From Chitinophaga sp. sic0106 (GTDB lineage Bacteria; Bacteroidota; Bacteroidia; Chitinophagales; Chitinophagaceae): 64,000 bases of DNA. The number at the start of each line of letters is the position of its first letter. Positions within the stretch are counted from its first letter, which is position 1. The DNA lies in the NCBI RefSeq assembly GCF_019219075.1, contig NZ_JAHUWJ010000015.1, forward strand, positions 1-64,000. Direction: 5' to 3'. The position numbers and the translations under genes were made by a program. Positions 34,855 through 44,500 of the stretch are shown here, one piece after another. The notes beneath the pieces are model-generated. The model saw only the letters and a list, made by a program, of their open reading frames with translations. It ran no database searches and had not been told where the DNA came from.

Positions 34855-35607
34855 ATGGTTATTTTCATTTTTTTTGCCGCCATCTGGTATTTGTCGTTGT
34901 TTTCACAGACTTTCTTCCAGCATAGATATGCAGCGCATGGCGCCTTCACTATGGGAAAGGGATGGGAAAAATTTTTCTTCATCTTCACCTATATTACCCA
35001 GGGATCATCCTATATGAGTCCAAGAGCTTATGCAGTCATGCACAGGTTGCACCACGCCCACACAGATACGGAACTGGACCCTCATTCACCTGCTAACTCT
35101 TCCAATATATTCTCCATGATGTGGGGTACCAGAACTGCCTATCAAAAAATTCTGCATAACAAAGTGGAGGTAGAAAGTAAATACACGAGAAATCTGCCGG
35201 AGTGGACCCGCTTCGATAAATTTGCCAACAGCACTTTTTCACGGTTGATGTGGGTGGCCGGTTATGTCCTGTTCTTTGTATTTTTTGCCACCAGTCCCTG
35301 GCAATTCCTGTTGCTGCCTATCGTAGTATCAATGGGTGCGTTTCACGGAGCCATCGTAAACTGGTTTGCACATAAATATGGCTATATCAATTTCAGACTC
35401 AGAAACACCGCTATGAACCTGCTTTTCGTAGATGTGTTAATGTTAGGAGAATCTTATCATAATAATCACCACAAACACCCATCTTCTATCAATTTTGGCA
35501 GGCGCTGGTTTGAAATCGATCCATCCTATTATATTATAAAGCTGCTGGCATTTATAAAAATCATTAAAATTGTAAATACGCCGAAACTAAAGCTGGCAGC
35601 GGTTTAG
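34855..35607 (+). CDS. Fatty acid (acyl-CoA) desaturase
   Basis: 250 residues, membrane-bound di-iron desaturase. The three histidine boxes are complete: HRYAAH (23-28), HRLHHAH (63-69) and HNNHH (near 205). Four hydrophobic helices surround them. It resembles the stearoyl-CoA delta-9 family but is shorter than eukaryotic forms. It introduces a double bond into membrane acyl chains using O2 and electrons from a ferredoxin-like partner not encoded nearby. The upstream 270 bp is AT-rich and holds its promoter. It converges on the gene at 35694 across a shared terminator. Confidence 0.87.
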   Translation: MVIFIFFAAIWYLSLFSQTFFQHRYAAHGAFTMGKGWEKFFFIFTYITQGSSYMSPRAYAVMHRLHHAHTDTELDPHSPANSSNIFSMMWGTRTAYQKILHNKVEVESKYTRNLPEWTRFDKFANSTFSRLMWVAGYVLFFVFFATSPWQFLLLPIVVSMGAFHGAIVNWFAHKYGYINFRLRNTAMNLLFVDVLMLGESYHNNHHKHPSSINFGRRWFEIDPSYYIIKLLAFIKIIKIVNTPKLKLAAV

Positions 35608-35623
35608 GAATATAAATAAATAT

Positions 35624-35670
35624 GCCTTTTTGCTGCAGCATTTTTTGTAAAATTACTACAGCAAAAAGGC
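35624..35670. terminator. Bidirectional terminator
   Basis: 12-bp perfect inverted repeat GCCTTTTTGCTG (35624-35635) / CAGCAAAAAGGC (35659-35670) between two convergent genes. Confidence 0.7.
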
Positions 35671-35693
35671 CTCTACTATTATGCTTAGGTGTA

Positions 35694-36989
35694 TTACCTT
35701 ACATCTTTCAGATTCACATCCACTTTATCTCCATCTTTCTTAATGGTCACTTTCATTTCAATTTGCGCAGTGGCTCCACTTGCTGCATTGGCAGTATTAT
35801 ACACGTTGTTGGACGACAACACCGTACCACTCGGATGCATCAGGTAATTGGTACCCGCATAATATGAATAGGAATACTGGTGCGTATACCCAAAGGAAGT
35901 CATGAGTATATATTCTCCGGGCATCAGGTTAGTGAATTCAAAATGTCCTTTATCGTCATACACTTTGGTAGTTTTAAAACAGGCAACCACGTTACGATCA
36001 ATAGGTACCTCAGGCAGCTTTTTACCTTTCCTGATTTTTTTATTCACTGCCTTCCATTCCTCCAGGTAGGCGGAGTTAGGGAGTATAGATACTACTGTAC
36101 CTTTAGGCGCGTACTGAGCTCTCTGGATGTTCACCAGCTGCACCTTGCTATTACCGTGATCCCTGGCGAAGGCGGTACCGGTAATTACACTGTTACCTTT
36201 TTCTGTCATCCGCAGATTCAGTTCCTTATCGAAATTGCTTTCAATTGGGCGGTAATCCAATTCCTCATTCACACAAATTTCTACAGTGCCGCCACCTACC
36301 GGCATCTCTCTTTGCCAGATGCGATGGTCTTTTTTGTCGACGATGTAGGTGTATATAGCGCCAGATTCTTCTTCCAGCAAACTCAACAGCCAGCTTTCAT
36401 GCTTGCCGGTTTTAGGTGATTGATAGATAAAGCTTTTAACATCTTTGATGGTGTAATTAGACACTACGCTATCCGGACTGCTGCCCAGGTAAAACTGTGG
36501 CATAGTGGCCTTGTAACCGGTTGTCAGTGGCAGTGTGGTAAGCATGATCTCCGCCACATTGAAATCTACAAACTTTTCGGAGGTTTTAATGTTTACCGGT
36601 TTATCCTTATCTCCATTTACATATTGATACTTACCGGTGATAGGATTTCCAAATTTCAGTTCCAGGGAGTTTTTCAGGCTCTTCGTAGCGTAACTGACAG
36701 GGCTAAACGTTTTTGCATCTGCAATGGAAACTCTGCTTCTATACCACTTATCCTTATCATCAATATACTCTACTGTAAACTTGAGTTCATTACCGGAAAT
36801 TGTAAGGTCGTTGGTATACGTACCCTTAACATCCCACTTATTATCTTTCAAATAATAAATGGTAAACTTCGACTTTCCGGTTTGTAAACGGGAGATATTA
36901 ATGTCTGGGCTACCGGGTACAATCATTTTCTGGGCGAAGCTGGCTAAAGGCATTAACAGCAGCAACATAGGTTTCAATGAAATTCGCAT
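35694..36989 (-). CDS. Secreted protein, DUF3108-like N-terminus with carboxypeptidase-regulatory-like C-terminus
   Basis: 431 residues with a signal peptide (LKPMLLLLMPLASFAQ). Residues about 30-250 are beta-rich, resembling outer-membrane-associated DUF3108-type proteins (KWYRSRVSIADAKTFSPVSYATKS, GKYQYVNGDKDKPVNIKTS). The C-terminal third has a transthyretin-like domain of the carboxypeptidase regulatory kind (KTTKVYDDKGHFEFTNLMPGEYILMTS), and then an Asn/Ser-rich part and a short basic end. No sorting domain is present, so it likely stays in the periplasm or at the outer membrane. I cannot name the function. Its neighbours give no hint. Confidence 0.7.
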   Translation of the reverse strand: MRISLKPMLLLLMPLASFAQKMIVPGSPDINISRLQTGKSKFTIYYLKDNKWDVKGTYTNDLTISGNELKFTVEYIDDKDKWYRSRVSIADAKTFSPVSYATKSLKNSLELKFGNPITGKYQYVNGDKDKPVNIKTSEKFVDFNVAEIMLTTLPLTTGYKATMPQFYLGSSPDSVVSNYTIKDVKSFIYQSPKTGKHESWLLSLLEEESGAIYTYIVDKKDHRIWQREMPVGGGTVEICVNEELDYRPIESNFDKELNLRMTEKGNSVITGTAFARDHGNSKVQLVNIQRAQYAPKGTVVSILPNSAYLEEWKAVNKKIRKGKKLPEVPIDRNVVACFKTTKVYDDKGHFEFTNLMPGEYILMTSFGYTHQYSYSYYAGTNYLMHPSGTVLSSNNVYNTANAASGATAQIEMKVTIKKDGDKVDVNLKDVR

Positions 36990-37178
36990 TAGGTCCGTGT
37001 TTTCTTAACAAATAATAGGTATACCACTGTCCCAATTCTTACAAAGGTTTGAGATATGGCTGGTTAATAAATGTATTTTAAAGAGATATAATACCCGCTA
37101 AAGTGGGGCAAAAGTAAAAACTTTTACCCTACTTTAAAAATCGCCGGGCGTTAATAAACCCCATAGTTTTTCAGGGTT

Positions 37179-38105
37179 TCACCTCATTTGTTCTTTATGC
37201 ATATCTTTTAAAACTGACCTGGCCACAAAGGCCAGCAGCAACACAATCCCGATAATGCCTGCCCATATCCATCCTTCACTGTTGAAAAAAGAGGATGGCG
37301 GTGCAACTGTATCCGTCGCCAGAGCATGGATGGCGCCATGGTCAATCACCTGTAAATGTGCCGGAACATCCTTGCTAAAATATTCCAGGTCAAATTTTCC
37401 TGCAGGCATATCCGCACCTCCGCCCTTAATAGCATAAGCCTGGTCTTTCTCCAGGTATGCCGTTAGCCAGATGCTGGGCTGCCAGGCATGTACGGCCGTA
37501 ATTTCCAGCGGAGGATTATCTTCATTAATTACTTCCAGGTAAATGCCAGCGGCCTGTATTGGTTCATCCAGCACTACGGATGGCGGCTGATCGGAGGACA
37601 GGTAGAAAGACGCCAGCGTTCGCGTGGTGGCGGGTATCTTTTTTTTCCTCATCGCCGGAATTCTTTCCTGCAACAATACCTGCCGGTGGTATAACGCGGG
37701 CGACTTAATATCAAACGTCAGTTTACCTACCAGGTAGGGCTCCTTTAAACTGAGGGTAAGTCCGGTGATATGGGTATTATTGTCTGTATACTGCTCCAGC
37801 ACAGGATCTGGCAAATCAGTAAAAGCCGCTGGCAGCGCAATGTTTTTATCATTTCCTCTGCTTTTTATCGTATCCATCCTCTCCACCAGGCAGGGTTGCG
37901 CCTGCCCTCCCTTCACCACCCTGAAATTAGCCAGCTCCGGATAGCTCAGTTTCGCCACCATGGCCGGCTGCAAGGCTATATTGTAAAACCCGGTGGTGGC
38001 CACTTTAGGTAGTGGCGCCTCCCAGGAAAAATGTAATGGTTGCTCCTGTGCATGGGCGGAACCAGCCACCAATACTAACAGGATGTTGCGCAGGTATTTA
38101 ATCAT
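37179..38105 (-). CDS. DUF3999 family protein
   Basis: About 308 residues from ATG 38105; earlier ATGs at 38117 and 38135 are in frame but lie deeper within the upstream gene. It has a signal peptide (NILLVLVAGSAHAQEQ), a large periplasmic beta-rich domain (LHFSWEAPLPKV, YNIALQPAMVAKLSYPELANFRVV, GLTLSLKEPYLVGKLTFD) and one C-terminal membrane helix (WIWAGIIGIVLLLAFVARSVL). DUF3999 proteins are encoded next to DUF2339 proteins in many bacteria, as here, where the start overlaps the stop of the upstream gene by 8 bp. The pair's function is unknown; an envelope role is inference. Confidence 0.82.
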   Translation of the reverse strand: MIKYLRNILLVLVAGSAHAQEQPLHFSWEAPLPKVATTGFYNIALQPAMVAKLSYPELANFRVVKGGQAQPCLVERMDTIKSRGNDKNIALPAAFTDLPDPVLEQYTDNNTHITGLTLSLKEPYLVGKLTFDIKSPALYHRQVLLQERIPAMRKKKIPATTRTLASFYLSSDQPPSVVLDEPIQAAGIYLEVINEDNPPLEITAVHAWQPSIWLTAYLEKDQAYAIKGGGADMPAGKFDLEYFSKDVPAHLQVIDHGAIHALATDTVAPPSSFFNSEGWIWAGIIGIVLLLAFVARSVLKDMHKEQMR

Positions 38106-40476
38106 GGGTAACTTCATTAACTGCGGCATTTTCATCTGCCAATAATAATTTTTTTAAACGCTGGTACATAAAGGAGATGATCAGCAGTATCACCCCGAGG
38201 GAAATAAATGCGGCAATCTTCCCTCCTTCCCCGAGGCCCCTGAAGTCGAAAAAGAACAGCTTCAGCAGCGTGAGTCCGAATACTGAAATGGAGATAATCC
38301 TCACCATACGCGATTTCCATTTCAGGCCAAGGTAGATCAGCACAAAGGCATAGATGCCCCAAAGAATAGCATAACCTACCCGCTGCGTGCGATAAAGTAT
38401 ACCGTCTTCGCTGGTGATATCCGCATGGCTGCTGTACAATACCAGGTGATCCAGTTCAGCACTGATCAGGTAAAGTATTACCACTGCAAATCCCCAGTAT
38501 ATCACGTTGTGCAAGCGTTGGTCGTTTTCCCTGCGGATCGCTTTCAAGAGCTGGAATAACATCCCTCCAAATAATCCCAGCAAAATATAATGCACAAAGA
38601 AGCTGATAGCCGGCAGGTGGCCTTCCGCTACTTCCAACCGCACATCAATCACAGCAGGGTTATAATACACGGGATAAAGCAAAATATTTATTGCAGCCAG
38701 TACCAGCGCTGCTTTGCGGAAAATGGAATTTTTGTCGTGCACAAATAATAACAGCAACGTAACTGCCAATGAGTTGTAGGCGCCAAATATCACAGGCGTC
38801 AGCATTGGGCAGTACTTATTGCTCTGGTAATTGATTTCCAGCAGCAGCACCACATAAGACACCAGGCAGGTGATCACGGTAATGAACACACGATACTCCG
38901 TCACCGATAGTAGTCCAACAAATGGCTGGGATGGGTCTTCTTTCCGGGAGAGTTTCACCAGCATTACATGTGCGGCTACTGCCACTGCACCGGTTATAAA
39001 GGCATGATTGAGGAAAGGCATCATGCGGGCCTGTCCTGGTCCGTAAAGCTGCATCCAGTCCATCAGCAGGCTAATGAGCATGAGCCCATGTACCAGCAAG
39101 GCGGCGTACTTCATCAGCACGATGCCTGATTTTTGCCAGAGCCATACCAGCAGCACCGCTTCAGCGGCCCAGAAGAGCGTGATATAATTGCCCTGCAGCT
39201 GTACAGGTGCGGCCAGGCTCGCAAAGGAAAGCACCAGACCTATCAGCAGGTATATCAGCACCTTATCCACCCGTGTATTACGGTAAAGGGTATACGCAAA
39301 TATGCAGTTGAATATAGCCACCAGCGTGGTAAACAGGCCACTCCATTTATCCAGGTACATATTGTTGAGCAGTAGCATGCCAGCGGCATAATACAGGAAG
39401 GTATTACTGAGGAGGATAGCAATATTGAGCCACGTGAATTTCTGCTGGTTGCGTACATTATTGATAATGTTCATCACAAAAAACACCACATAAAAACAGG
39501 TAGCGAAAAGCAGTCCGGCGCCATATCTGGCGGGCTTACCCGGGTTGCCCCCGCTCATCTGCCAGGTAAGCCACCCGCCGAAAAGGAGTACAGTCGCTAC
39601 ATAACTTATGATGTTTACCAGGTTCCATTTTTTATAATAGGCGGTAACGATCATGCCTATATTTAAAATAAGAATGTAGGTAAACAAGGCGATGATATTA
39701 CCATTACCAGTGCTCACAAAAAAAGGTGCGCCAAAGCCACCCAGCACGGCAATCACGGCCAGCTCCTGCCGGTCGTAGGCTATTGCCAGCAGCACGGTGA
39801 AGGCCGTTACTACTACGGTGAGCGCAAAGGCCACTCCCTGGCTAAACAGATGATATTGATGAAATGCAATGGCGATAGTGAAATACAGTACAGCCACCCC
39901 ACCACCTACCAGCACAGAACTGAAGGCCGCAAAGGTTTTGCGGAGGCGATAGGATAAGCCGAGCAGCAAACCTGCGGTGATAAAACCGATGAAAGTGCGG
40001 CCAATTTCATTGATCCAGTCCTTATCAATGGCATATTTCAGGAAGAAGCCAATGCCGAGTACCAGTATGGCAATCCCGATTTTATTAAAGAGATTTTCTC
40101 CGATAAACTTCTCCAGATCAGGGTTTCGCTCCCAGAATCCAGGGGACGGCACCGGGGATTCTACAGGCTCCGGCTCGGGGATACTAACAGGCGGTATCAC
40201 CTCCATTTGCGGAAGTGGGGCTATCACCTCTTCTATCACTGGCCTTAACTTATCTTGTATTGGTTTTGGCGGTTCAGGTATCACAGGCGGCACCGGCAGA
40301 GGTTCCGGCTCAGGCGCCGGTGCCTTCGGAAGTACTGGTGCAATACGGTCGAGCAGCATTTCCAGGCCGTGCAGCCGGGAATGAAGCTCCTGGATACTTT
40401 TGCTGGTTGCACCCTTGAAGGATACTACCAAAAGCAGGATGGCTACCAGCAACAGAAAAATTAAAGTTTCAAACAT
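38098..40476 (-). CDS. DUF2339 family polytopic membrane protein
   Basis: 792 residues with about 20 or more membrane helices. The N-terminus has one helix, a coiled stretch (SIQELHSRLHGLEMLLDRI) and a Pro/Glu-rich linker (PAPEPEPLPVPPVIPEPPKP), followed by the DUF2339 core that begins with WERNPDLEKFIGENLFNKIGIAILVLGIGFFLKYAIDK. The rest is a series of hydrophobic segments ending in a Lys/Leu-rich tail. The family is widespread and uncharacterised. Translation is coupled to the DUF3999 gene that overlaps its end. A hairpin upstream separates it from the porP-like gene. Confidence 0.85.
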   Translation of the reverse strand: MFETLIFLLLVAILLLVVSFKGATSKSIQELHSRLHGLEMLLDRIAPVLPKAPAPEPEPLPVPPVIPEPPKPIQDKLRPVIEEVIAPLPQMEVIPPVSIPEPEPVESPVPSPGFWERNPDLEKFIGENLFNKIGIAILVLGIGFFLKYAIDKDWINEIGRTFIGFITAGLLLGLSYRLRKTFAAFSSVLVGGGVAVLYFTIAIAFHQYHLFSQGVAFALTVVVTAFTVLLAIAYDRQELAVIAVLGGFGAPFFVSTGNGNIIALFTYILILNIGMIVTAYYKKWNLVNIISYVATVLLFGGWLTWQMSGGNPGKPARYGAGLLFATCFYVVFFVMNIINNVRNQQKFTWLNIAILLSNTFLYYAAGMLLLNNMYLDKWSGLFTTLVAIFNCIFAYTLYRNTRVDKVLIYLLIGLVLSFASLAAPVQLQGNYITLFWAAEAVLLVWLWQKSGIVLMKYAALLVHGLMLISLLMDWMQLYGPGQARMMPFLNHAFITGAVAVAAHVMLVKLSRKEDPSQPFVGLLSVTEYRVFITVITCLVSYVVLLLEINYQSNKYCPMLTPVIFGAYNSLAVTLLLLFVHDKNSIFRKAALVLAAINILLYPVYYNPAVIDVRLEVAEGHLPAISFFVHYILLGLFGGMLFQLLKAIRRENDQRLHNVIYWGFAVVILYLISAELDHLVLYSSHADITSEDGILYRTQRVGYAILWGIYAFVLIYLGLKWKSRMVRIISISVFGLTLLKLFFFDFRGLGEGGKIAAFISLGVILLIISFMYQRLKKLLLADENAAVNEVTHD

Positions 40477-40587
40477 GGTTATAAGAATGGCATTAGGCCA
40501 CGCTTAAAAATAAGGATAGTTTGGAATCCCGGAGCAGCGAAAAGTATTTTTTGACTAAAATCAAAAAATGAAAACTAGCAAAAAAAG

Positions 40588-40617
40588 AAAGCCTTACAGT
40601 ATAAACTGCAAGGCTTT
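40588..40617. terminator. Terminator of the adhesin-PorP operon
   Basis: Stem AAAGCCTTACAGT / ACTGCAAGGCTTT with a 4-nt loop and one mismatch. On the minus strand it is followed by CTTTTTTT, just past the stop at 40635. Confidence 0.75.
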
Positions 40618-40634
40618 TTGGGGACAAACTGGGT

Positions 40635-41531
40635 TTATTTGGAGAATAAATTGGCTTTGATATTCACCGAAAGCATAGGACTCGTATATGCTTTTATTTC
40701 CGAAGGCTGCGAAGTATAGAACAGTTGCAGCTCGTACTGCGACATAATCTTAAATCCCGCGCCTACGGTAAAATTTTTGGTTGAATGATACAGGGCCTGC
40801 ACGTTGGCCATGTCCTGTAAAAACTGTACAGAGGCGCCCAGATCCAGCACATTTTCATAACCTTTTATTTCCGAGAAAGCTACCTTAGGAATGATGCTGT
40901 TCACGGTTTCCGTTAGTTCAAATTTATAGGCGGCACTGGCAAAGAAGGTAGTCTTGCTGATAAACTCTTTTTGGTCCTTATCCACCCGCTCCCGGAGGGA
41001 AGGCACGGCCACCTGGAAGTTGAAGTGATCATCTGTATACGCAATACCCACATCGCCATCCATTTTCAGACCGGTATCGTTGTAGCCCTGTAAGGTAGGA
41101 TCACCGGCGCTCCCCACCAGTTTTTCCTGATCGATCCGCTGGTGTATAAAGCCACCTGAAATACCAAAACTAACGCGTTGATGGTTGGTACCAACCGGCA
41201 GATGGTAGGCATAGGTTAAAAGGGCTTTGGTATGTTGCAATACCCCGGCTTTGATGTTGGTCACATTAAGCCCCAGTCCTACCCTTTTGCCGGCGTTGTA
41301 ATCAGCGGTAAACAGAATGTTAGTGGGCGCACCTGCTATATTATCCATCTGCCGGTGATAGCCTGCAAATACATGCAGCCCATCCTCCGCACCAGCCATG
41401 GCGGCATTGCCCAGGTATTGATTAAAAAAGTACTGTGCCGGCTGGGTACTTGTTTGAGCGGCAGCGCGTTGGAGGAAGGCCGGCAACAACAATAACATTG
41501 TTGCCAGCTTGAATATATTTTTATTGGTCAT
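40635..41531 (-). CDS. PorP/SprF-family type IX secretion membrane protein
   Basis: 298 residues with a signal peptide ending RAAAQ. The family opening motif YFFNQYLGNAAMAGAEDGLHVFAGYH is followed by outer-membrane beta-barrel strands (NILFTADYNAGKRVGLGLNVTN, VSFGISGGFIHQRID, GIAYTDDHFNFQVAVPSL) and a terminal strand ending in Phe near the C-terminus. In Flavobacterium SprF is needed to export the SprB adhesin encoded just upstream, and here the gene begins 11 bp after a SprB-repeat giant. It should anchor or guide that adhesin at the outer membrane. The overall length is normal. Confidence 0.88.
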   Translation of the reverse strand: MTNKNIFKLATMLLLLPAFLQRAAAQTSTQPAQYFFNQYLGNAAMAGAEDGLHVFAGYHRQMDNIAGAPTNILFTADYNAGKRVGLGLNVTNIKAGVLQHTKALLTYAYHLPVGTNHQRVSFGISGGFIHQRIDQEKLVGSAGDPTLQGYNDTGLKMDGDVGIAYTDDHFNFQVAVPSLRERVDKDQKEFISKTTFFASAAYKFELTETVNSIIPKVAFSEIKGYENVLDLGASVQFLQDMANVQALYHSTKNFTVGAGFKIMSQYELQLFYTSQPSEIKAYTSPMLSVNIKANLFSK

Positions 41532-41542
41532 GTTCCTTTTGT

Positions 41543-44500
41543 TTATCTGACGATAGTGAGGTATCCTTTAATAACCGGTTTGTCTTTTATGGTAATTGTA
41601 TAGAGATAAACTCCTGTTGCAAGCGTGTTCCCGTTCCTGGTACCATCCCATTCATTTCGGTACCCCTTCCGCTGATACACTAACCGACCGGCCTTATCAA
41701 ATAATTTCACTTCGTTATCCGGGTATTGGTCGATGTGTTCAATCACCCATTTGTCGTTATAGCCATCATTGTTAGGTGTGATCACATTATTGACTTTCAC
41801 CGGCGGTACTTCCTGCACGCCTTGCACTTCCAGCATAAAGGTTTGCATACTGGCACATTCACCGGATTTGCCCGTTACCTCGTAGGTGGTAGTGATAGTT
41901 GGCGCCACTGTAATTGATGCAGCCTGACTTTCGACGGTATTGTTATACATGCGCCATTCATACGTAGTGGCGTTACCGTTAGCAGTGAGTACCACCGGCG
42001 TTTGTGCTTTTACAGGCATGGCCGGGTTGCTGCTGATGGTGAATACCGGCATGGCATTCACGGTAAGGTTAAAGGTGGCCGACACCTGATCCACGCCGCC
42101 GTTAGCTATACCTCCGTTATCTTTCACTATTACGGTAATCTTCGCCATGGCTGCAACATTTTCTTTCAGTGTGTAGCGGATAGTGGCTGCATTAGCGCCA
42201 TTGCCTACGATTTCAAGCAACGAGAAAATGTTTTTATCAACAGATACTGTAAGCGTGGTGGTTTGACTGGCTTCCGGCCCTGCACTGATGTCAGTTACAG
42301 CGATCGTTTGAACAGCGGCATCAAAGCATAGGGCTTTATCAGCGATGGCCCCGATAGCAGGCACTTCATTTACATCCAGGAGTTGTAAGGTAAATGCAGT
42401 TTCTACAGCAAGTCCTGACTGAGCAATAGCTTTTACGCGGATACGGTAAGTGGACTGACTTTCGTAGTCCAGTGCCGCAGCAGTGTACAACTGGCCGTTG
42501 GCGATAGTGAAGCGATTATTATCATTATCCCCTTCCCCGCTTACTAGCGTATAGTCATAAACGTTAGTGGATGGTTCGGCCTGAAAACTACCGGCAGCCG
42601 TTTGTGCCGGCATATTTTCGTACAGGGGTACAGGTGAGAAATTGATTTTAGTCACCGGTGCAGCTGTAACCGTCAGGGTAGCATTTTGGTACTGGAAAAC
42701 GTAGTTATCAGCAGCAGCACCGTTTACAACAATCGCATAAGTACCTTCCGGGCTTGCGCTGGTAGCAGTAGTGCTGGTTTGTGGGGCTGATTTCAATACC
42801 GCAGCTGTTTCGTTATTTACAAAACCACTAAAGGTGTAAGTGAGGGCGGGCAAAGTGGCACCACGGGCCATTGTTTTATCTTCCGCTGTTACCAGGAGCG
42901 CAGCGGGGGTAATATCAAATGTGGCGGGATTAAACGTGAGGGTATAGTTAGCAGCCGCCAGGGTTCCACTGGTAATCTGGTAAGACTTCACCCCTTCTCC
43001 CTCTTCGCGGGCTGCTTTCCCTGTAAACATATCACCGGGCAATAAGGCTCCTTGTGTAATGGTGTAGGCAAAAGTGGACGGATCATTTTGACCGTATACC
43101 TTCCGCGCGGGTGTAGCCGTTACAGTGAGGGGCCGGGGCAAAATTTCACCAGTGGTGGCGATGGATGGCAGTAACAGGTCGTAGTATGCCGAGCTGGCAC
43201 CTTTTAATGCAAGCTGCTCCCAGGTGATTCCCACTGCTGTGCCTTGATTTTTGGAGGCATAAACTGCGGTACCTGTTATATCAATATCAGCGCCAGGCAG
43301 CACACCAGTAAGGGAGTAATTTGCCGGTTGAATGGTAGCTGTTGTTGTGCCATCGTATACCTTAGAGATAACGGGTGTACTGTTCATGGTTAACAGCAAC
43401 GCTTTACGCAGAACGGTGATATCAGTTTGCACCATCGTTTTCCCATAAGTAGCATCTTCCTGCTGTGTGACGGTGATAGTGGCAGTACCAGGTTTCAGGA
43501 CTTTAACTTTTCCATCTTCCATAACGGCTACGGCTGTATTATTGCTGCTAAAGCTAACGGCGCCGCTACTGTTGGAAGTATACGGCCAAACAGCAGGCGC
43601 ATCCCCGTAGGTGAAGGTATTATTAGCTGGAATATTTATTGTAGCTGCGCTTTTGAGAGTAATGGAGGTAGAAACAGTACAGCTGTTAGCATCTGTTACC
43701 ATACACGAAAAAGTGTTTGCTCCCAGGTTGTTGACCGTTTGGGTAGTAGCGGCAGATACCGGCCATAAGTAGGTATACGCGCCGGTGCCACCGGTAGCGC
43801 TAACGGTGGCCGTACCATCAGTGAGCCCCGGTGCGGTTGGGTTGGTCGCAGTAATCTTTGCTTCCAGGATGGCAGGCTCTTTTACGGTTACCTCCGCTTT
43901 GGTTTCACACTCATTTTCATCTTTGATAGTAACGGTATATAAACCTGCTGCAAGCCCGGTAGCAGTTGCATTGGTACCACCTATAGGGCTCCAGGCGTAG
44001 GAATATCCACCCTCTCCGCCGGTAACGTCTACAGTGGCGGTGCCGTTGGCTTGTCCGTTACAAAGTGTAGGTGTAGATGAGGCGGTAACAGTCATGGCAA
44101 CACCATCCAGAATGGTGAAGGCCTGGGTAGCCTGACATCCTTTTGAATCCGTGATGGTAACGGTATAATCTCCGGCTGCCAGGTTATATGCAGTTGATCC
44201 GGTACCTACACCTCCACTCCAGGAATAGGTATATGTACCCGAACCGCCAGTCACTACCACTGCGGCTTCACCGGTTTTACCTCCTTTACAGCTCACATCG
44301 GATTTATAGGGTTTCACCACGAGCGGGGCCGGACTTACCAGCTCTACAAATCGCTCCGCCACACAACCTTCCGGGCTGGTGACGCGCACTGTATACTGCC
44401 CCGCCCCCAGGCCCGGCATTGAGCTGGTGGTATTCCCTGAAGGCGTCCATAAATAAGTATATTGCGGGGTGGCTCCTTTTACATTTACCGAAACCAAACC